Source: Alisma plantago-aquatica (taxonomy: Eukaryota > Streptophyta > Magnoliopsida > Alismatales > Alismataceae). Taken from it: a DNA stretch of 64,000 nt. The position numbers and the translations under genes were made by a program. The notes beneath the pieces are model-generated. The model was not told the DNA's origin. It made no database searches and saw only the letters and a list, made by a program, of their open reading frames with translations. How positions within the stretch are numbered: the stretch's first letter is position 1; every line of letters begins with the position of its first letter. The DNA is taken from positions 1,349,534,050-1,349,598,049 of the forward strand of contig OY856411.1 of assembly GCA_963693085.1 (NCBI GenBank). The letters run 5' to 3'. Below, piece by piece: positions 23,318 to 36,291 of the stretch.

Positions 23318-23811
23318 GGAAGAAATCAAGGAAAATAGGTGCTTAACTAGCCATTTTATCTATGAACCTTAATGTATGTGAATTCCTAAATTCATACAAA
23401 AACAAGGATATTCGGATCAAATAAAATGACTAGTGATCCTGGATGAATAAAAAGGGCTAGAAGGTTTATTCAAAGGAGTTCAAATTTTTGGCGGTTCATG
23501 GCTTGTATTTCCAAGGCAATTAATGTTTTCAAATTTCCAAGGCAACTAATGTAGTAAAATTTATAAGGCAATGAAGGTGGTTAATATTTCAAACAAATTA
23601 AGGAAGTCTACAACATTGGTACTCCACGTGACAAGTAAGAAGATTTAAAAGCCAATACAAAATATAATAAAATTTAGTTTATAAAAGGCTAAATTTCATG
23701 CATGCAACACACTGAGTAAACTGAACTAGTTAAGGTTAAGTGTGGCATGGTGAAGCAAGGTGAGGCTGGGAAGTTTTAAAATATTATGATATAGTGAATG
23801 GATGTACAACA
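23318..23811 (-). repeat. Decayed Copia 'C1' 3' LTR
   Basis: Minus strand starts TGTTGTACATCC at 23,811, directly after a purine tract (ATGGGGGA, 23,812-23,819). It is similar, with many changes, to 58,240-58,480, the other LTR of the same element (shared words: AACTAGCCATTTT, GGCTTGTATTTC). Its outer end is cut by S2. Confidence 0.7.
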
Positions 23812-26186
23812 TTCCCCCATATATATGATAAACCTGAGAAAAATCCTAAAAGGCATAAATGGCATCTAAATTGTGTCTCTCATCATAGGCAGCTTGTGAC
23901 TTTGAACCTTGCTTAGCAATGCATTATCTACATCCATAGATATATGGTGAAGTATAACTTGGACCGAAATCTTTGATTTGGATTTTGGTAAATCATGCAA
24001 ACATGTTTGTATTGGTTTGTGAATTACAAACTTCACAACAATCTATTGCATGACCAACTCACTGAAATCTTGAACTAGGATAACACTCAAACAGAAGGTA
24101 TCTCCCAAGGTTGTAGTTTTTTATACGATATCTTGTCCAACCTATGGACTTGACCCCATTAAGAGAAAATCTCTCCTCTACCAAGGCATCACCAAAGCAC
24201 CAAATACCATAGGGAAGGGTCTGGAGTAAAACTACAGGATTGTGCTTTCACTGAACAAACCACAACTTAATTGTCCCTTTGAACTATTTTTCATGGGATT
24301 TCTAATTTTGAAATGGCAGGTCTACCACTATGGTTTTCAACTCGTGGGAAGAAGAATACCCCCTTGACACATTGACTACTAGCTTTCTAGTTAGACCATT
24401 TTTGCCTTGGTCCCATAAAGCGCTTTGATAGGATACCCTTAGATTGTGTAGCCTTATCTACGACTGACATATTGACATAACATATTAAGATAGAAGGAAA
24501 TGACTTTGAAACTATAGGTAAATCAATCAATATATTTCTAAATCAATCAGTCTAACAACAAGATATATATATATATATATATATGAATATAAACTCAACC
24601 TCAATAGCGGTACCAGCCCACATAATTTTCTTGGATGAATTTCATGAATTGTAGCACCACCAAGGTAAACCCATAACTAGTAGATAATTTGGTATCGTCA
24701 TTATGAATAATCCATTTTGCAGTTGTACAACCTTCTAACACAGTTAGAAAATCAATGTAGGGAAGACCATACCTCATGATACCTTTAAGATATCGAAAAC
24801 TCCAATCAAAGCCTTAAGTGATCAATGTCAGCCTACCAATATCTTTAGAAATATCAAGTATAGAACAATTATCTAAGTACAACATGCTTCATTTTACTTG
24901 GAAATTTCTACTTTAATCCACATGATTAACTTTATGTGTCTTGGAATGTAAACAGGTATCATACAAATTACTAACAAGCACACAATAGGTAACTAGGCGT
25001 ACATCTATCTGATTGAAATACAAGAATAATATCAACAATTCTAAAATCTTTCATATCAAAATTCTTGGAAATAAAAGATTTACAATAAGAAACTATGGCA
25101 TCATTGCATTCAAAGACTAAGGTGTCATTAACATACAAGTACAATATCATAAATACATTATAAATAGACTTAGAATAATCACATCTATCATACTCGTTAA
25201 TAATAAATCCTCAAGGTCATGATTGAGGAAAGTAGTCTTTTCATCCATTTGAAGGATTTCAAGCTTATGGATCATTTTCAAGTCAACAAGGACACGAATG
25301 GAGGTGATCTTCTTATAGGATCATAGGTTTTAAAGCAATCGACCCCTTCTTATTGTTTTAACCATTGACTACCATCCTGGCCTTCAAACTTTGTTGCTCC
25401 ACATGCCTTTTAGTTCTTCCTAAAACCTATTTACATCCAGTGGTTTTGTGATACAGACAAAAATAAGTTAGAATCTAAGTATGATTATCCATTATGGACT
25501 CTATTTTAATAACAACAACTTCCTTCTAGAAACCAACATCTATGTGTTTCATGGCATCTTCATAGGTCTTAGTGTCTTCTTATATTATAAAAGTGTGCAA
25601 GTCAGGATCAAAGTTCTTTCTAACTTTACCCCTTTTATCCCTACCAAATTCACTTGCAGGATCAACCATTTCATGGTTCAATTCATATATGTCAGTGATA
25701 GCAATTAAACCTCGAGTGGGTTATGATGGTTCAGGACGTTCAACGTTTAAATGACCTTCATCAGCTTGTCTAGGAATAAAAGTTTTAAAGGGAAAGTTTT
25801 TTCATAGTATGAATTATCTGCAGACCATATTTCTAGTATGTAGTTCGTTCTAAGGTCAAGGATATCTGACTTTGTAACTAAACATATGTTTGCATTGCTA
25901 TTTTCAAGATTTCCTATGAAAATGGTATCGACTATATGACCAATCTTTCTCTTCTAGTTTTTAGGCATTTTAACTTTGGCTAATCACCCACACATTTTAC
26001 CAAACTTTGAAATAGGGTTTATATAAAACCACAACACATTAAGAATTTTCTATATGTTTAAAAGGAAAAATGGTTTAACATATATTTATTGTTTAGAAGA
26101 GCCACCCAAAAATTTTGTCCAACATTTCAGCAATATAAATTAATTTTCAGTTCTTTTATTCGGCTACACCACTATATTATGAGATG
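23812..26186 (-). pseudogene. pol: Decayed Copia pol, 3' half (integrase C-part, RT, RNase H)
   Basis: Read on the minus strand with many stops and shifts. Visible in order: GVAE.KN at 26,170-26,150 (integrase), FGKMCG.LAKVKMP and GHIVDTIFIG near 26,010-25,910 (integrase C-part), KARMVVNG near 25,395-25,370, RRITSIRVLVDLKMIHKLEI then QMDEKTTFLN at about 25,310-25,220 (RT), LYVND at 25,141-25,124 in place of the catalytic YVDD, and FRYLKGIMRYG near 24,800-24,770 (RNase H side). The order integrase-RT-RNase H is Copia. It is dead: the RT aspartate is changed and frames are broken. Its 5' half is at 56,028-57,590. Confidence 0.88.
24561..24584. repeat. (AT)n microsatellite
   Basis: About eleven AT units inside the decayed Copia region; a likely length-variable site. 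Confidence 0.95.
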
Positions 26187-26383
26187 TGTTAAAATTAAAA
26201 GTCATATTGTATTATATGATATATAGGTCAGAGTATTAAGCCCATTCAGAGTGTAGTATGGTCTGAAAGTCTATAGATCATGTCTACCTTTTCCTATATA
26301 AAAGAGAGGGTTTGTCTACCTTTTCCATTCTACATTATCAATGAACTATCAATGAACTAATTTTCAGTTCTTTGTCCTAACCC
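26187..26383 (+). repeat. Old short LTR-like repeat, left copy
   Basis: Starts TGTTAAAATTAAAAGTCAT; a TATA-like CCTATATAAAAG is near 26,294. It is similar, with perhaps 30% change, to 55,831-56,027. It abuts the Copia integrase relic exactly where that gene is split. The right edge is blurred. A 16-bp word at 26,358-26,373 also occurs at 26,141-26,156. Confidence 0.55.
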
Positions 26384-27728
26384 TAGAGATAAAGAGAGCA
26401 TCAGTTTTTGTCCACATGTGGCCTCTCGGTCCAATATGGTTGCTTGTAGGGTCATCTCTATCACCCTCTCCATAGGGCCATCTTTTTCACCCTCTCTATA
26501 GGGTCATCTCTATCATCCTCTCTCTCTAAAGGGGTGTCATCATCTCCATCATCCACTCTAGATATGTATTCTTCATCTCATATCTTCATAGTCATATAGT
26601 ATCCCCCATGCATCTATCTTTCCTTAGTTTGTGTTAACCGTGTTCATCTACCTTGGGTTTCCAACCATCACCAGTCTTGCATTGTCGTCACCAATTAAGA
26701 TCCAACCGCACTAATAAGTGGAAGTTCTCTCCAACATCATAAACCCCATAATGATCTTTTCCATGGTGTAAGTCATCTCCTCCATCTAATATTCATCTAT
26801 ACCTACTCTTCCACACATAAGTTGAAAGATCATTTATCCAAGGTCTGCCTCTACCTCCAAAATGTATCCATGCAAAAGGGGCGGAAGTCCTCTAGCTTTT
26901 GTGTGTTGGTCTTGGAAGAATCTATGGGTCAAAACATATATGATGATAGGTTACTCGTCATGTAAGTCACCAATATGGTGCGTAACTTCATTCGCATGAT
27001 TTTTTTGTCAACATGGCATGTAGACATCCCACACAGTGTGTCACCAATAGATGTCTAGATCTTTGACAATCAACATGCAGTGTAGGTGTCCAAAACGGTG
27101 TGTCACGTCAAGGTTTCAATTCTCATGTGATAGGGCACAAAATGTGTCATACAGTCAACATGCTATGTCATCGATGGGGTTTCCAATCTTCTAATAGTGG
27201 TTGGCACAACAGTCCATATGTCAAACATGTCATGTCTCAAATTAGTTCTTCCAGGCATCTTCAAACATATCATGTTTTCCAGTTCATAGTGTGTGTCAAA
27301 GGTTAAAGCTTCCCATCAAGTCTTCACATAACATGTCATCCACCCCACATGCCATGTCCAATCCAAAAAGATCAATCTTTATAGGATCTTTAATCATACA
27401 TTTTTGGATCACACAAAGATATATTTATTTTTCTTCTCTAGATCTTATAATTGGGTCATGTACTACATTGAATCTAGTTATCAGTTCTTCTACTACAAAT
27501 TCGTCACCAAGTCAACCTCTCTGAAGCACCAACATGAAGTTTGGCACTCACATGTGTGATGCAATTTGCTCTCAGGCACATAATCAACCTCTCTCATGTA
27601 CCAAAATTCATACCTTTCAAGCACTGCTCAAGTTTTTTTAAGAATGAGGTCAAGTTCTCTCAAGTACATGAGCAGCCTGACACACAACTTGTCCAGCCAT
27701 ATTAAGCAAATCCTTTTCTAGTAGTTTT
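26384..27728 (+). other. Non-coding stretch inside the 29.8-kb insertion
   Basis: No protein motif found. It holds a short tandem repeat (AGGGTCATCTCTATCACCCT units, about 26,452-26,545) and, at 27,000-27,360, recurring CAACATG and GTGTGTCAC words. It may be the interior of the old short-LTR element. No primer site is visible after 26,383. Confidence 0.4.
26452..26545 (+). repeat. Tandem repeat, three units of about 33 bp
   Basis: Three imperfect copies built on TAGGGTCATCTCTATCACCC with CT-rich tails. Confidence 0.75.
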
Positions 27729-29622
27729 TGTAAGACCCCTAACCTGAGCTTTGGGGCAACCTTGTTTGTTTTTCCTAAGTAAGTTGCTTATAACCTTTCT
27801 CTCTAATCTTTAGAGATGTAATCAGGGCTTGTGGAAAGCTTAAGTTCCAAGTTGGAGCTTGTTTGGATGTTGTTTGCGCTTTATGCGCTAGTTTTAGTGC
27901 AAATTGCAATTTACCCAAATCAACGGGTTGATGTGCAATTTGTAACCTATAGAGTGTACCTTCCATCTCTTGACATCTATTCTAGATGAGAGAGGGAGAA
28001 GTCATGGCACCTTGTTTGCATCTTGGGTGAGTGGTGGCATTCTTAGTGGTAATTAACGCTTCTATGAGTGATGTATGTTTTTCCCTTAGAATGTGTGTGG
28101 TGTGTTGCCTTGGGCTAATAGGGTCATGCCCTTGGTGGTAACCAAGAGGTCAATACCCCACTTAGAGTGCATCACCATGCCTTTCATGTTAGGCAAGAGT
28201 GGTTGCATGTGGATCCCTTTGAGTGGACAAGTGTCCCCTAGATGCCTTAAGGTGATGACACCTCTCCTTTGATCCTTCTCTCACCCCACAAGTATATAGC
28301 TTCTTTCCTCTTCACACAAGTGAACCTTTCAGCCATTCTTGTTTCCCCTTTCCTTATGGACGACCTTGGAGCCTTTAGGAGCAAGAAGAAGTATCCTTGG
28401 AAGCTTGGTGATCGGATCCTTAGCTTGTGGTGATTCTTATTCATTTTCACACCTTGGTGAGTTGTGCTTTCTTTGTGATGTTTCCCTTATTTTCTCTTCT
28501 CCATATTCTTCCCTTCTATCAGCCATGGATCATACCTTGGTATGAAAGTTGTTCTTTAGGTAAGAACTCTCATCTCTAGGGTCATGAGGCATTTCGGGAT
28601 GAAGTTTCCTCTTTTCTTCTTCTTCTTCCTTAGATTGGCTAGGGTCTATCTTTCTTTTCCATTTTACTTGGGCTATCTTAACCTTGATATCTTCTTCTCT
28701 TGGAGGTGTTGTTGTGATCGAGATTGGGACCCTTGGTGGGTCATCTCCAATCATTAGATTGTGTGCATGGAGCTTGCATCTTTGGTAGTGATCTTCTCAA
28801 GGCGGGTTATATAACTCTTAGCCTCTCTATTATTGCACTCTTTACTTATGCATGTATTAGTCTCTTTACTCTAAACTATTTTCCCCAATGAGCTAGTACT
28901 TGATGATGATCTTATGTACTTTTTTGGTTATGGAAGTCTTGTTTGGTTGAAGTAAATCTGATACCCTAATTAGCTTGTTGTTTTGGGGTGTGCAGAGCAT
29001 GATCTTTTACCCTTGAATGTGGTCCTTTATTGAAGCAAGTTTAGAGGTCTATCTTGTGGGGTTTTCCCTCGATCATAATGGAGTTCCTTGCTATTTCAAA
29101 TCTGGTTTATCCCTATCCTGACCTTGGTCATATCTTGGTGATGGTCTTGGCCATGTAGTGTTGTATCTGACACCCTAGCTATGCTTTAGTTGCAACCTAT
29201 GATGGTTAGTGGTCGATACACCCTACATGGATGTTGGGTCGATACCCTAATCATACATGTAACCCATGATAGTTTGTGTTCGACACCCTAGTCATATTTG
29301 TAACTTGTGATGGTTAGTGACTAACATCCCATGTGGATGTTAGGCCGATACCTCTTTTCGATGATAGTATGACTCACCATGATGTTGATAAACTGATATA
29401 TTGTGATGAGGTTAGGCTGATACCCTATGTTGGTGATAGGTTGATACCCCTCGTTGATGATAGACTGAGACACCATGTTGATGTTAGGTCGACATGCCAT
29501 GTTGTTGATAGGCTGACACCCTAGCCATAGTAGTAACCCATTATGGTTTGTGGCCGACACCCTGGCCATAGTGGTAACCCATGACGGTTTATGGTCGACA
29601 CCCTAACCATAGTTGTAACCCA
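27729..29622 (+). mobile_element. LTR-G, 5' part (Gypsy-type)
   Basis: Starts TGTAAGACCCCTAACC, a common Gypsy LTR opening; a TATA-like AGTATATAGC is at 28,291-28,300. It is split by the CACTA at 29,623, continues at 41,681-43,614, is split again by the LARD-like element, and resumes at 51,490 to about 51,625. The pieces total nearly 4 kb. Frames in it (27,775-28,754, 29,321-29,569) are short and overlap on both strands. Its proper end and any interior are not seen here. Confidence 0.65.
29199..29622 (+). repeat. Minisatellite in LTR-G
   Basis: Degenerate units of about 40 bp built on GTAACCCATGATGG...GTCGACACCCTAGCCATAG, with a shorter sub-repeat (GTTAGGCTGATACCC). The CACTA inserted into a GTAACCCATGATGG unit; the array continues on its other side. 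Confidence 0.8.
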
Positions 29623-30065
29623 CACTACAAAAAATATGGTCTTTAACTACAAAAAAAATTGTAGCAAAAACCCCAAAATTCTTAGCTAAAAGATTTAGCT
29701 ACATTTATCTTTACATTTAGAATATGAAACTAATACCCGTGTAGCTAATAGTTTAGGCTACATTTTTCAAATATGTAGTTAGTTATTCCTCTCGATACAA
29801 ATTCATATGTAACCCTAATTATAGGTAAAAAATGTCTTTACACATTAAAATGTAGTTTCCATTGTAGATAAATATATGACTACAATTCAATTTGTAACTA
29901 TGATATGTAGGGAGAGATGACATTGGTTACAGTTTGTATATGTAGTTCATGTATAGCAAAAATTAGGACTTACTACACATGTAATTATAGCTAGTGTGTC
30001 GTGAAAGACATCATGTACTACACATACATATGTAGTGAGAGACATTATGTATCTAGTTAGTCGCT
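29623..30065 (+). repeat. CACTA left subterminal repeat region
   Basis: Recurring short words TTAGCTACA, GTAGCTAA, TGTAGTTAG and ATGTAG in both orientations. In En/Spm elements such motifs bind the element's regulatory protein. Confidence 0.65.
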
Positions 30066-30289
30066 TGCCAATATAGAGGGGTTTTTCAAAAAGAAGAAAA
30101 AATGAATAGTGATCAAGATCAATTTGTGCTTATAATGTGAACAATGATACTTTTATTTATATTTGAACAATGAGTACAAATGGGGAGGACATTAACTTGG
30201 CCTCTATTTTACAATATGCATGGAAAAAAGATACATGTATACAATATATTCTTCTAACTGCCTCTATCCACTGTAGACTCTATATGCCA

Positions 30290-31225
30290 CATGATCATGC
30301 ACATCTTCTTCTAACTTGATTTTTCTTTTGTACTAATTTTGCCACTTGTATCTTCAACAAATATAATAACATTGATAAACTCATAAGAAGAGAAAGACTG
30401 CTAAGGTATTGCTCTTCTTGATTGAAAATAGAGAACTTCTCTGTGCTCTGCTTCTGACTGGCTATAGGAAGCTCATGTAGTTGATATTGATATTCATGGG
30501 GATTCTTTAAAGACAAATCATTCTCATCAATAACTAGCAGTTCCACCCAGTCCCCAAGTTTGAGGTTTCCATATATCTCAGCACATATTTTGTGAATCTG
30601 AGACTATATATTGCATCTACAGAAAAATGTAAAGTTGAGACTATATATTAGATAATTAGTCTGTCCTCTCTTCCTTTTGTTGTGGCAGTTGTTCCTGTAC
30701 AAGAGATATGGAATCCAACTACAACTTATCCTGCAGTAACATATTTTGTGTTATGCGGGTAAAAGTAAGAGAGTGTGACACTAATTTTGAGAAAATGACG
30801 TGTACCGAAACAAACCAATGAAATTATTGCATAGTTTACCTTTCACATGTACATGAACATCAATTTGTGATACTCCAATCAAGGTTATGTAATGGGTTAT
30901 TTTGTCTAGGATGAAGATGTGATACGAAGGCCTTCTCTACAATCATTCTTGGCATCAAATAACCTGACCTACAAAAAAGGTCACAGTGAATGATCAAGTT
31001 GCCTTGCTAAAAGTTATACATATCAGAATTTATACAAAACGTAGATATATATGACTTATAAGAGCATCATTATTTACCAACAACTGTTGTGTCAATGTGG
31101 TAGTCAGATCAGAACCAAACTTTGTAGCATCTGAAACAATAGCTGATGTCGGAGCAGGTGTGGTCCCCAAACTAGTTTGCTTTTTACCAGGGGCCTTTTT
31201 CTCAGCAAGAGACTAAGATTTCACC
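30290..31225 (-). pseudogene. Possible decayed multi-exon CACTA gene
   Basis: Minus-strand pieces that look like exons. One is near 31,222-31,085 (KKAPGKKQTSLGTTPAPTS, bounded by a TTATTCAG acceptor and a CAACAGTTG/GTAAAT donor, with one stop). A short one is near 30,730-30,660 (SISLVQEQLPQQKEERTD then stop). An 83-codon frame at 30,546-30,295, open further upstream through GNLKLGDWVELLVIDENDL, is the third. Lysine-rich, glutamine-rich text in a CACTA suggests the second En/Spm gene, but I recognise no domain. Function not assigned. Confidence 0.3.
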
Positions 31226-31259
31226 TCCTTTGGTACTGAATAAATATGAAACGGCTCAC

Positions 31260-34200
31260 TATATAAAGCTTTAATGTCAACATTTTAGTGTGTCAACTCC
31301 AAACTAATGTACCAGCCTCAAACATCAGTATTTTTTTTACATAAATAGAGAATACAACTAGAGTATTGACAAGGAAGGGTGTCTGACCCATCTAAAAGGA
31401 AGTACCTGGGAGATGACAAGGAGAATCAAGCAGAAGAGCTTCTGGAGTGCCTAGCTATCATGATAACACAATACAAGGAGGATAGGAGAAACTAGTTGGA
31501 GCGAAGGAAAGGCTTGTCTTGCATGGAGCATAGTGTTGGTGCTGATGTAGCGGTGTGAGTAGTATGTAAGGGTTGTCGGTTGTTACAATTTTTTCTAGTA
31601 AAACTGCGTGGTATTTGAAAAAAGTGATTAAATAATGGTTAAAGCAGTGAAACATATGTTATAAGAATAAGTTGTAAGAAGACAGCAGTAAATTACTACA
31701 TTCAATGGCATGGATGTATACTAAAGACAATTGTAAATCATAAAATAGATTAGTAGTGTGCTTTAGCATGGTTTCTTGCTATTGGTAGTACATTTAATGT
31801 GTGATTAAGGAAGTAGATCTAAACTCACATTGGAGTGTTGAGGTTACATCATGGAAACATCTTCATGAAGATCTTTTAGGTGGAAATATATTGTGAAATT
31901 TCAGCTACCCCTGCAAGTGAATTAGTAAGGAAGGAGAGGAGTCACATTAAAAACTAGTGAATATTCGGATATTCAAACCTATCCAAGAAGAATGTGACAA
32001 CATTTAGTATATTTAAACTACTATATACATAAACATCAAGCAACATTTATGATTTGTCTAATCCAAAGGAAGAGGCATGCTGCTATGTTAAGAGTCAATA
32101 CGAGTGAATACCATCAAAATAATTGCTAAATGAAACCTGTGAATATCATGTATCCAAAGCTATTGTATAGGTAAAAGAAGAGAGTTATACATTGTTTGTT
32201 ATGAAGACATATGATCTTCTAGGTTGTTTTCACTTGCTGACAAAAGAAACACATTCATAACAATATCTGCAATCCTCTATGGAATAGGACAACATTCAAC
32301 AGTTTCTCAAACTACACACAAAGTCCCCTACAAACAGTCATAGTATAGTGAGAGAAAAAAGAGATCAATGTGCATTTCAAGAGATGAGATGATTTTTTGG
32401 CCAAATCTAAGGCCAGAAATAACCACAATCCTTTTGTAGAAAAAGAAATTCGAAAAGACCTTTCCTTGCAAGCTGGTACAACAACCTTGGAGAATAGAAA
32501 AGAAGCCAAAATATAACTACTCTAGGACATGAATGAGAAACCCAGAACAATGATTATGTATTGGATATACCTTCAACTAAATTCAATGGTAAAGTAGTCA
32601 TTTAACATCTGTACAATTGATTTTCTAGTCATGTAACATCTTTATTGATTTAGTAAACTACGGATTGGTTCAGATTAGATTTAAGTGCAGTCCTCCATTA
32701 CCTTACAATGTGTCCTCACAAATTTTGAATGTTAGAGATCTATTGTTGGCTAAATTTTCACTATAATATTGTTTCTCACTTGCCTACCTAGGACCGATAA
32801 GACAATTTAGCAACTCATATCCATTCAGAATAGGAAAGAGTGGGCACATATTAGAAAAAATAAAATGTTAAAGTAACACATTACCTTGCAAAAAAATACT
32901 TTGGTCTGTTTACAGATCCTTGGAGTTTGGAACAACAAATCAGCTATGAAAAATAGCTTTTTCCAACACTAAAAACATGAGACATATATTATTAAGTGCT
33001 ACCTGAACTCTTATTCTCATAGAGAATAAACTTAGAAGTTGGGTTTCAGTCTTCATAGAGAAAGTACAAATAGAACTGAGACCTCTTGAAAAGGTAAACT
33101 TAGAAGTTGGGACAAGATTAGATGCATAAACAGATCTTATAATGAAGAACAAAATTTAGGAACATCATAAAGATAGATGCATAAACAGAACCCAAGAGGG
33201 CCACATTTGATCATCTAATTGGAACAAGATTAGATTGCGTAAAACTTTTAGGCAAACCTTCGAAATTAAACAAACCAAGTTGTCACTGCTATACCATAGT
33301 TTCCTCAGCTCAGCTTGTGGGCATCAGGCATTAGGTTGTGGCTGAATGCATACCTATAGGTTCTGGTATTACTGTCGACATATATAAAAGTAGTTGGGTG
33401 CCTCCCTGCAATGGTTGGATAGAAGTAAATACATATTTGATTAGTAAACACAAAAGTGTTACACTAGAATTTATTTACAAAGAACATATGGAACACATGG
33501 TAATAGATATTGCATGAGGTGTATATGTAGATTGGAAAACTCCTCAAGCAAAAGCAATGCCAATTTTGAATGCCTCAAACAGCAGTGCACATGAGAAATT
33601 TATATGGCCTTTAGATTATCTAATCTTCACTTAGAATACCTGGTTAACAAAGATACAAGATAGGAAAATATTTGGGTTGTATCTCTTTTTTATTGTTGAC
33701 GGGTACCAATACAAGTGACTACCCATGCATGATAGTCAAAGTTGATAATAGATCAAAAAAAGAAGATATGAGGCATCCCTTATTAATTTAGGATATATTG
33801 CACAACAGCAACTAACAATATTAGTAGCATAGATCTAAAAGGGCATCTCCAGAAAGATATTATTCTCTTATAGGATATATTATTCTCTAAAGTACACTAT
33901 ATGAGGGCTAACTCAGCCTACGTGTCTTCACAATATTTTAGTTATACATTTCTTAATAACATGTATGTATCAATCAATGGTAGATACAAAAGGTTGTTTC
34001 TGCTATGCATGCTATCACAGAAATAGAAATCTAAATGTCGGGTGAAAAAACAAATCTACAATAGACTATTTATATTAGACCAAAATAGGTACTTAGAACG
34101 TAGAATTCCAAAGTTTATGCATTCATCTTTTCTCTCTACATTTTAATGATAAAGAGCACTGACATGGTGAACCTTTATTCACAAGTACGAAACACAAATA

Positions 34201-36230
34201 CAACAATTTAATACTTTCATGTCATAGGCAATAAGTTCATCATCAACAACTATCACAGAAGTAATCTTCCACTTAACCAATCAAGAAGGACTGAAACAAA
34301 GAGAAAGTGCATGATGTTAGAGGCAATAAATAGGGGAAAGAATTAAATCATGCCATGGAACATATCAAGAGAGTTTAATTCAATTTGTAGAAATATGATG
34401 ATAAGTTTCACTTCATGTATATCATTTTGTTGTCTACACCTAGAATATAGGAATTCTGAGATCTAAAAGTACATGAACTCAAAAGTTGTAGAGAAGATAT
34501 ATGAAAAAAGCATTTTCCCCTTTAGATTCTAAAAACTGCATGGCCATGTGTTCTCATGCTAGAACATGTAAGAAAAAAAAAAGCATACTCCACTACAAAA
34601 GAGGAATAAGTGAATATGTTGTATCACAATTGATGCTCTATAGGAAGACCCATCTTCATTTTCAAGCATAAGAATTGACTTCAACCTCTTTGTTTCCATA
34701 AGTATCATACTACTAACAATTCTCATGTCAATAAGATTATTCAGTATCCTTGTTTACATATTAAAAAGGTACATGCAAACCTCCTGAACATTGAGCTTGG
34801 GTATGCTCATTTACATATCAAAATTTGCACTGCAGGTGTACATATAATCAGTGGTCTGATTTATTATATTTAAGTCATCACTACAAATTAATTAATAAAT
34901 TAGTGTTACCAAACTTGTCATAACAAGTAGGGTCTACGATACATATTTATTACCCCATGTGGTAGATTAGCATGCGATACATATTCATCACTACAAGCTG
35001 GCTGTTAATTGAATCATTATCAGCCTTATGGCTTGAACGGAAAGCAATGAAGAACATGGTCATAAGGGTGGTTGTCATTCCTATAAGCTTTGCACTTGGA
35101 CTAGTCATGCATTTGTTTTATTGACGTTGAGGATGTTCTTTTTTCTTTTTCTATCTTCTTTTAGAAACTGACATTTTACTCTATAACAAGCCATTGATGG
35201 ACTTTTAACGATAGTATCCAGTGGATGTTATGAGGACCAATGGAATAAGGTATTGGTAAGAAATTGGAACATATTGATGGACTTTAGACAGAAATGTGCC
35301 AGTTACTAACCCAACTGGAAGCTGTCTCAGGACCTGTCATCCACCTAACAACTTAGGTGGAGTCTGGCCAAGTTTTTGGCTGCTCGTCCTATTGAGTGTC
35401 ACTCAGAATTTTTTATACCAATATAGAGATATCTGTTAGGGCAATACAAACACTGTGAACATGGTGATAGTGAATGATGGCATAACACTAATCCCAGTCA
35501 AATTAGTGTTCTCAACAAAAAAAGAAGCAGCAGTTTTTACAGGATAGGATGGACGAAGCTCACAACTTCATGTACACATAAGGCACCACTCTGGCATACC
35601 TAGGTTCTCATTTGGCAATTCCTTATAACATCATTGTTCCAAGTATTGTGTGATCTGTGACATCATAAGTAGGAAATCACAAGACAACTTCAGCTATATA
35701 CTTAAAGCAGTTGGAGAATTTGAAAATACGTGTAACTACTAAAATCCTAGAAAATTAAACATTAGAATCCTACTTATGGTCACATGCACAAAGATTGAAT
35801 GTGGTCATAAATAATATGATGAAGACATAAATACAGACATGGGCATGATCATCTAGATAGAATTCTAAATCTGATCATTCCAGGCATAAACAAATAATTT
35901 CAGCCTTTGAACAAACAAATAGTCACTCTCCTAAAGTATGAACAACACAAAAGTATGAAAACCCCCAGCAACTCACCACACAAGCTTATTCAAAAGGGGG
36001 GTACATAGGCTCCATGAACCAGGAGCATCCAGGGCCCATAACCCAAGCCAAATCTAGTATTAATGACAAACCATAACTTGAATTCTCTATCTGTGGAAGC
36101 TCATGTATAGGTTGGACCATAAAATTAATTCATCATCATGTTAATAAGCAGTTTACATGACAACTCAGGATAAAGTCCTGCACCAAACAAATTTGGTTGA
36201 TCATGCAATATCTTTTTATCTCTTCAAAAC
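31260..36230. other. CACTA interior without recognisable genes
   Basis: About 5 kb of AT-rich sequence with stops in all frames. Short frames at 31,458-31,655, 32,312-32,509 and 32,940-33,152 have no motif or repeat structure. I see no transposase, RT or host-gene segment. Confidence 0.5.
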
Positions 36231-36238
36231 ATTGATTT

Positions 36239-36291
36239 GGCTCATGCGGATTGAGAGTTCCCTTTTTTTGCTCATGTGGATTGAGAGTTCC
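36239..36291 (+). repeat. Short direct repeat in CACTA interior
   Basis: GCTCATG(C/T)GGATTGAGAGTTCC occurs twice about 30 bp apart, separated by a T-run; just left of the part shared with copy A. Confidence 0.8.

Noticed and set aside
27729..27740. Primer site for LTR-G
   Set aside because: Searched the sequence after 51,490 and before 58,597 for TGGTATCAGAG-type sites belonging to LTR-G; none found. The one at 52,209 belongs to element H.
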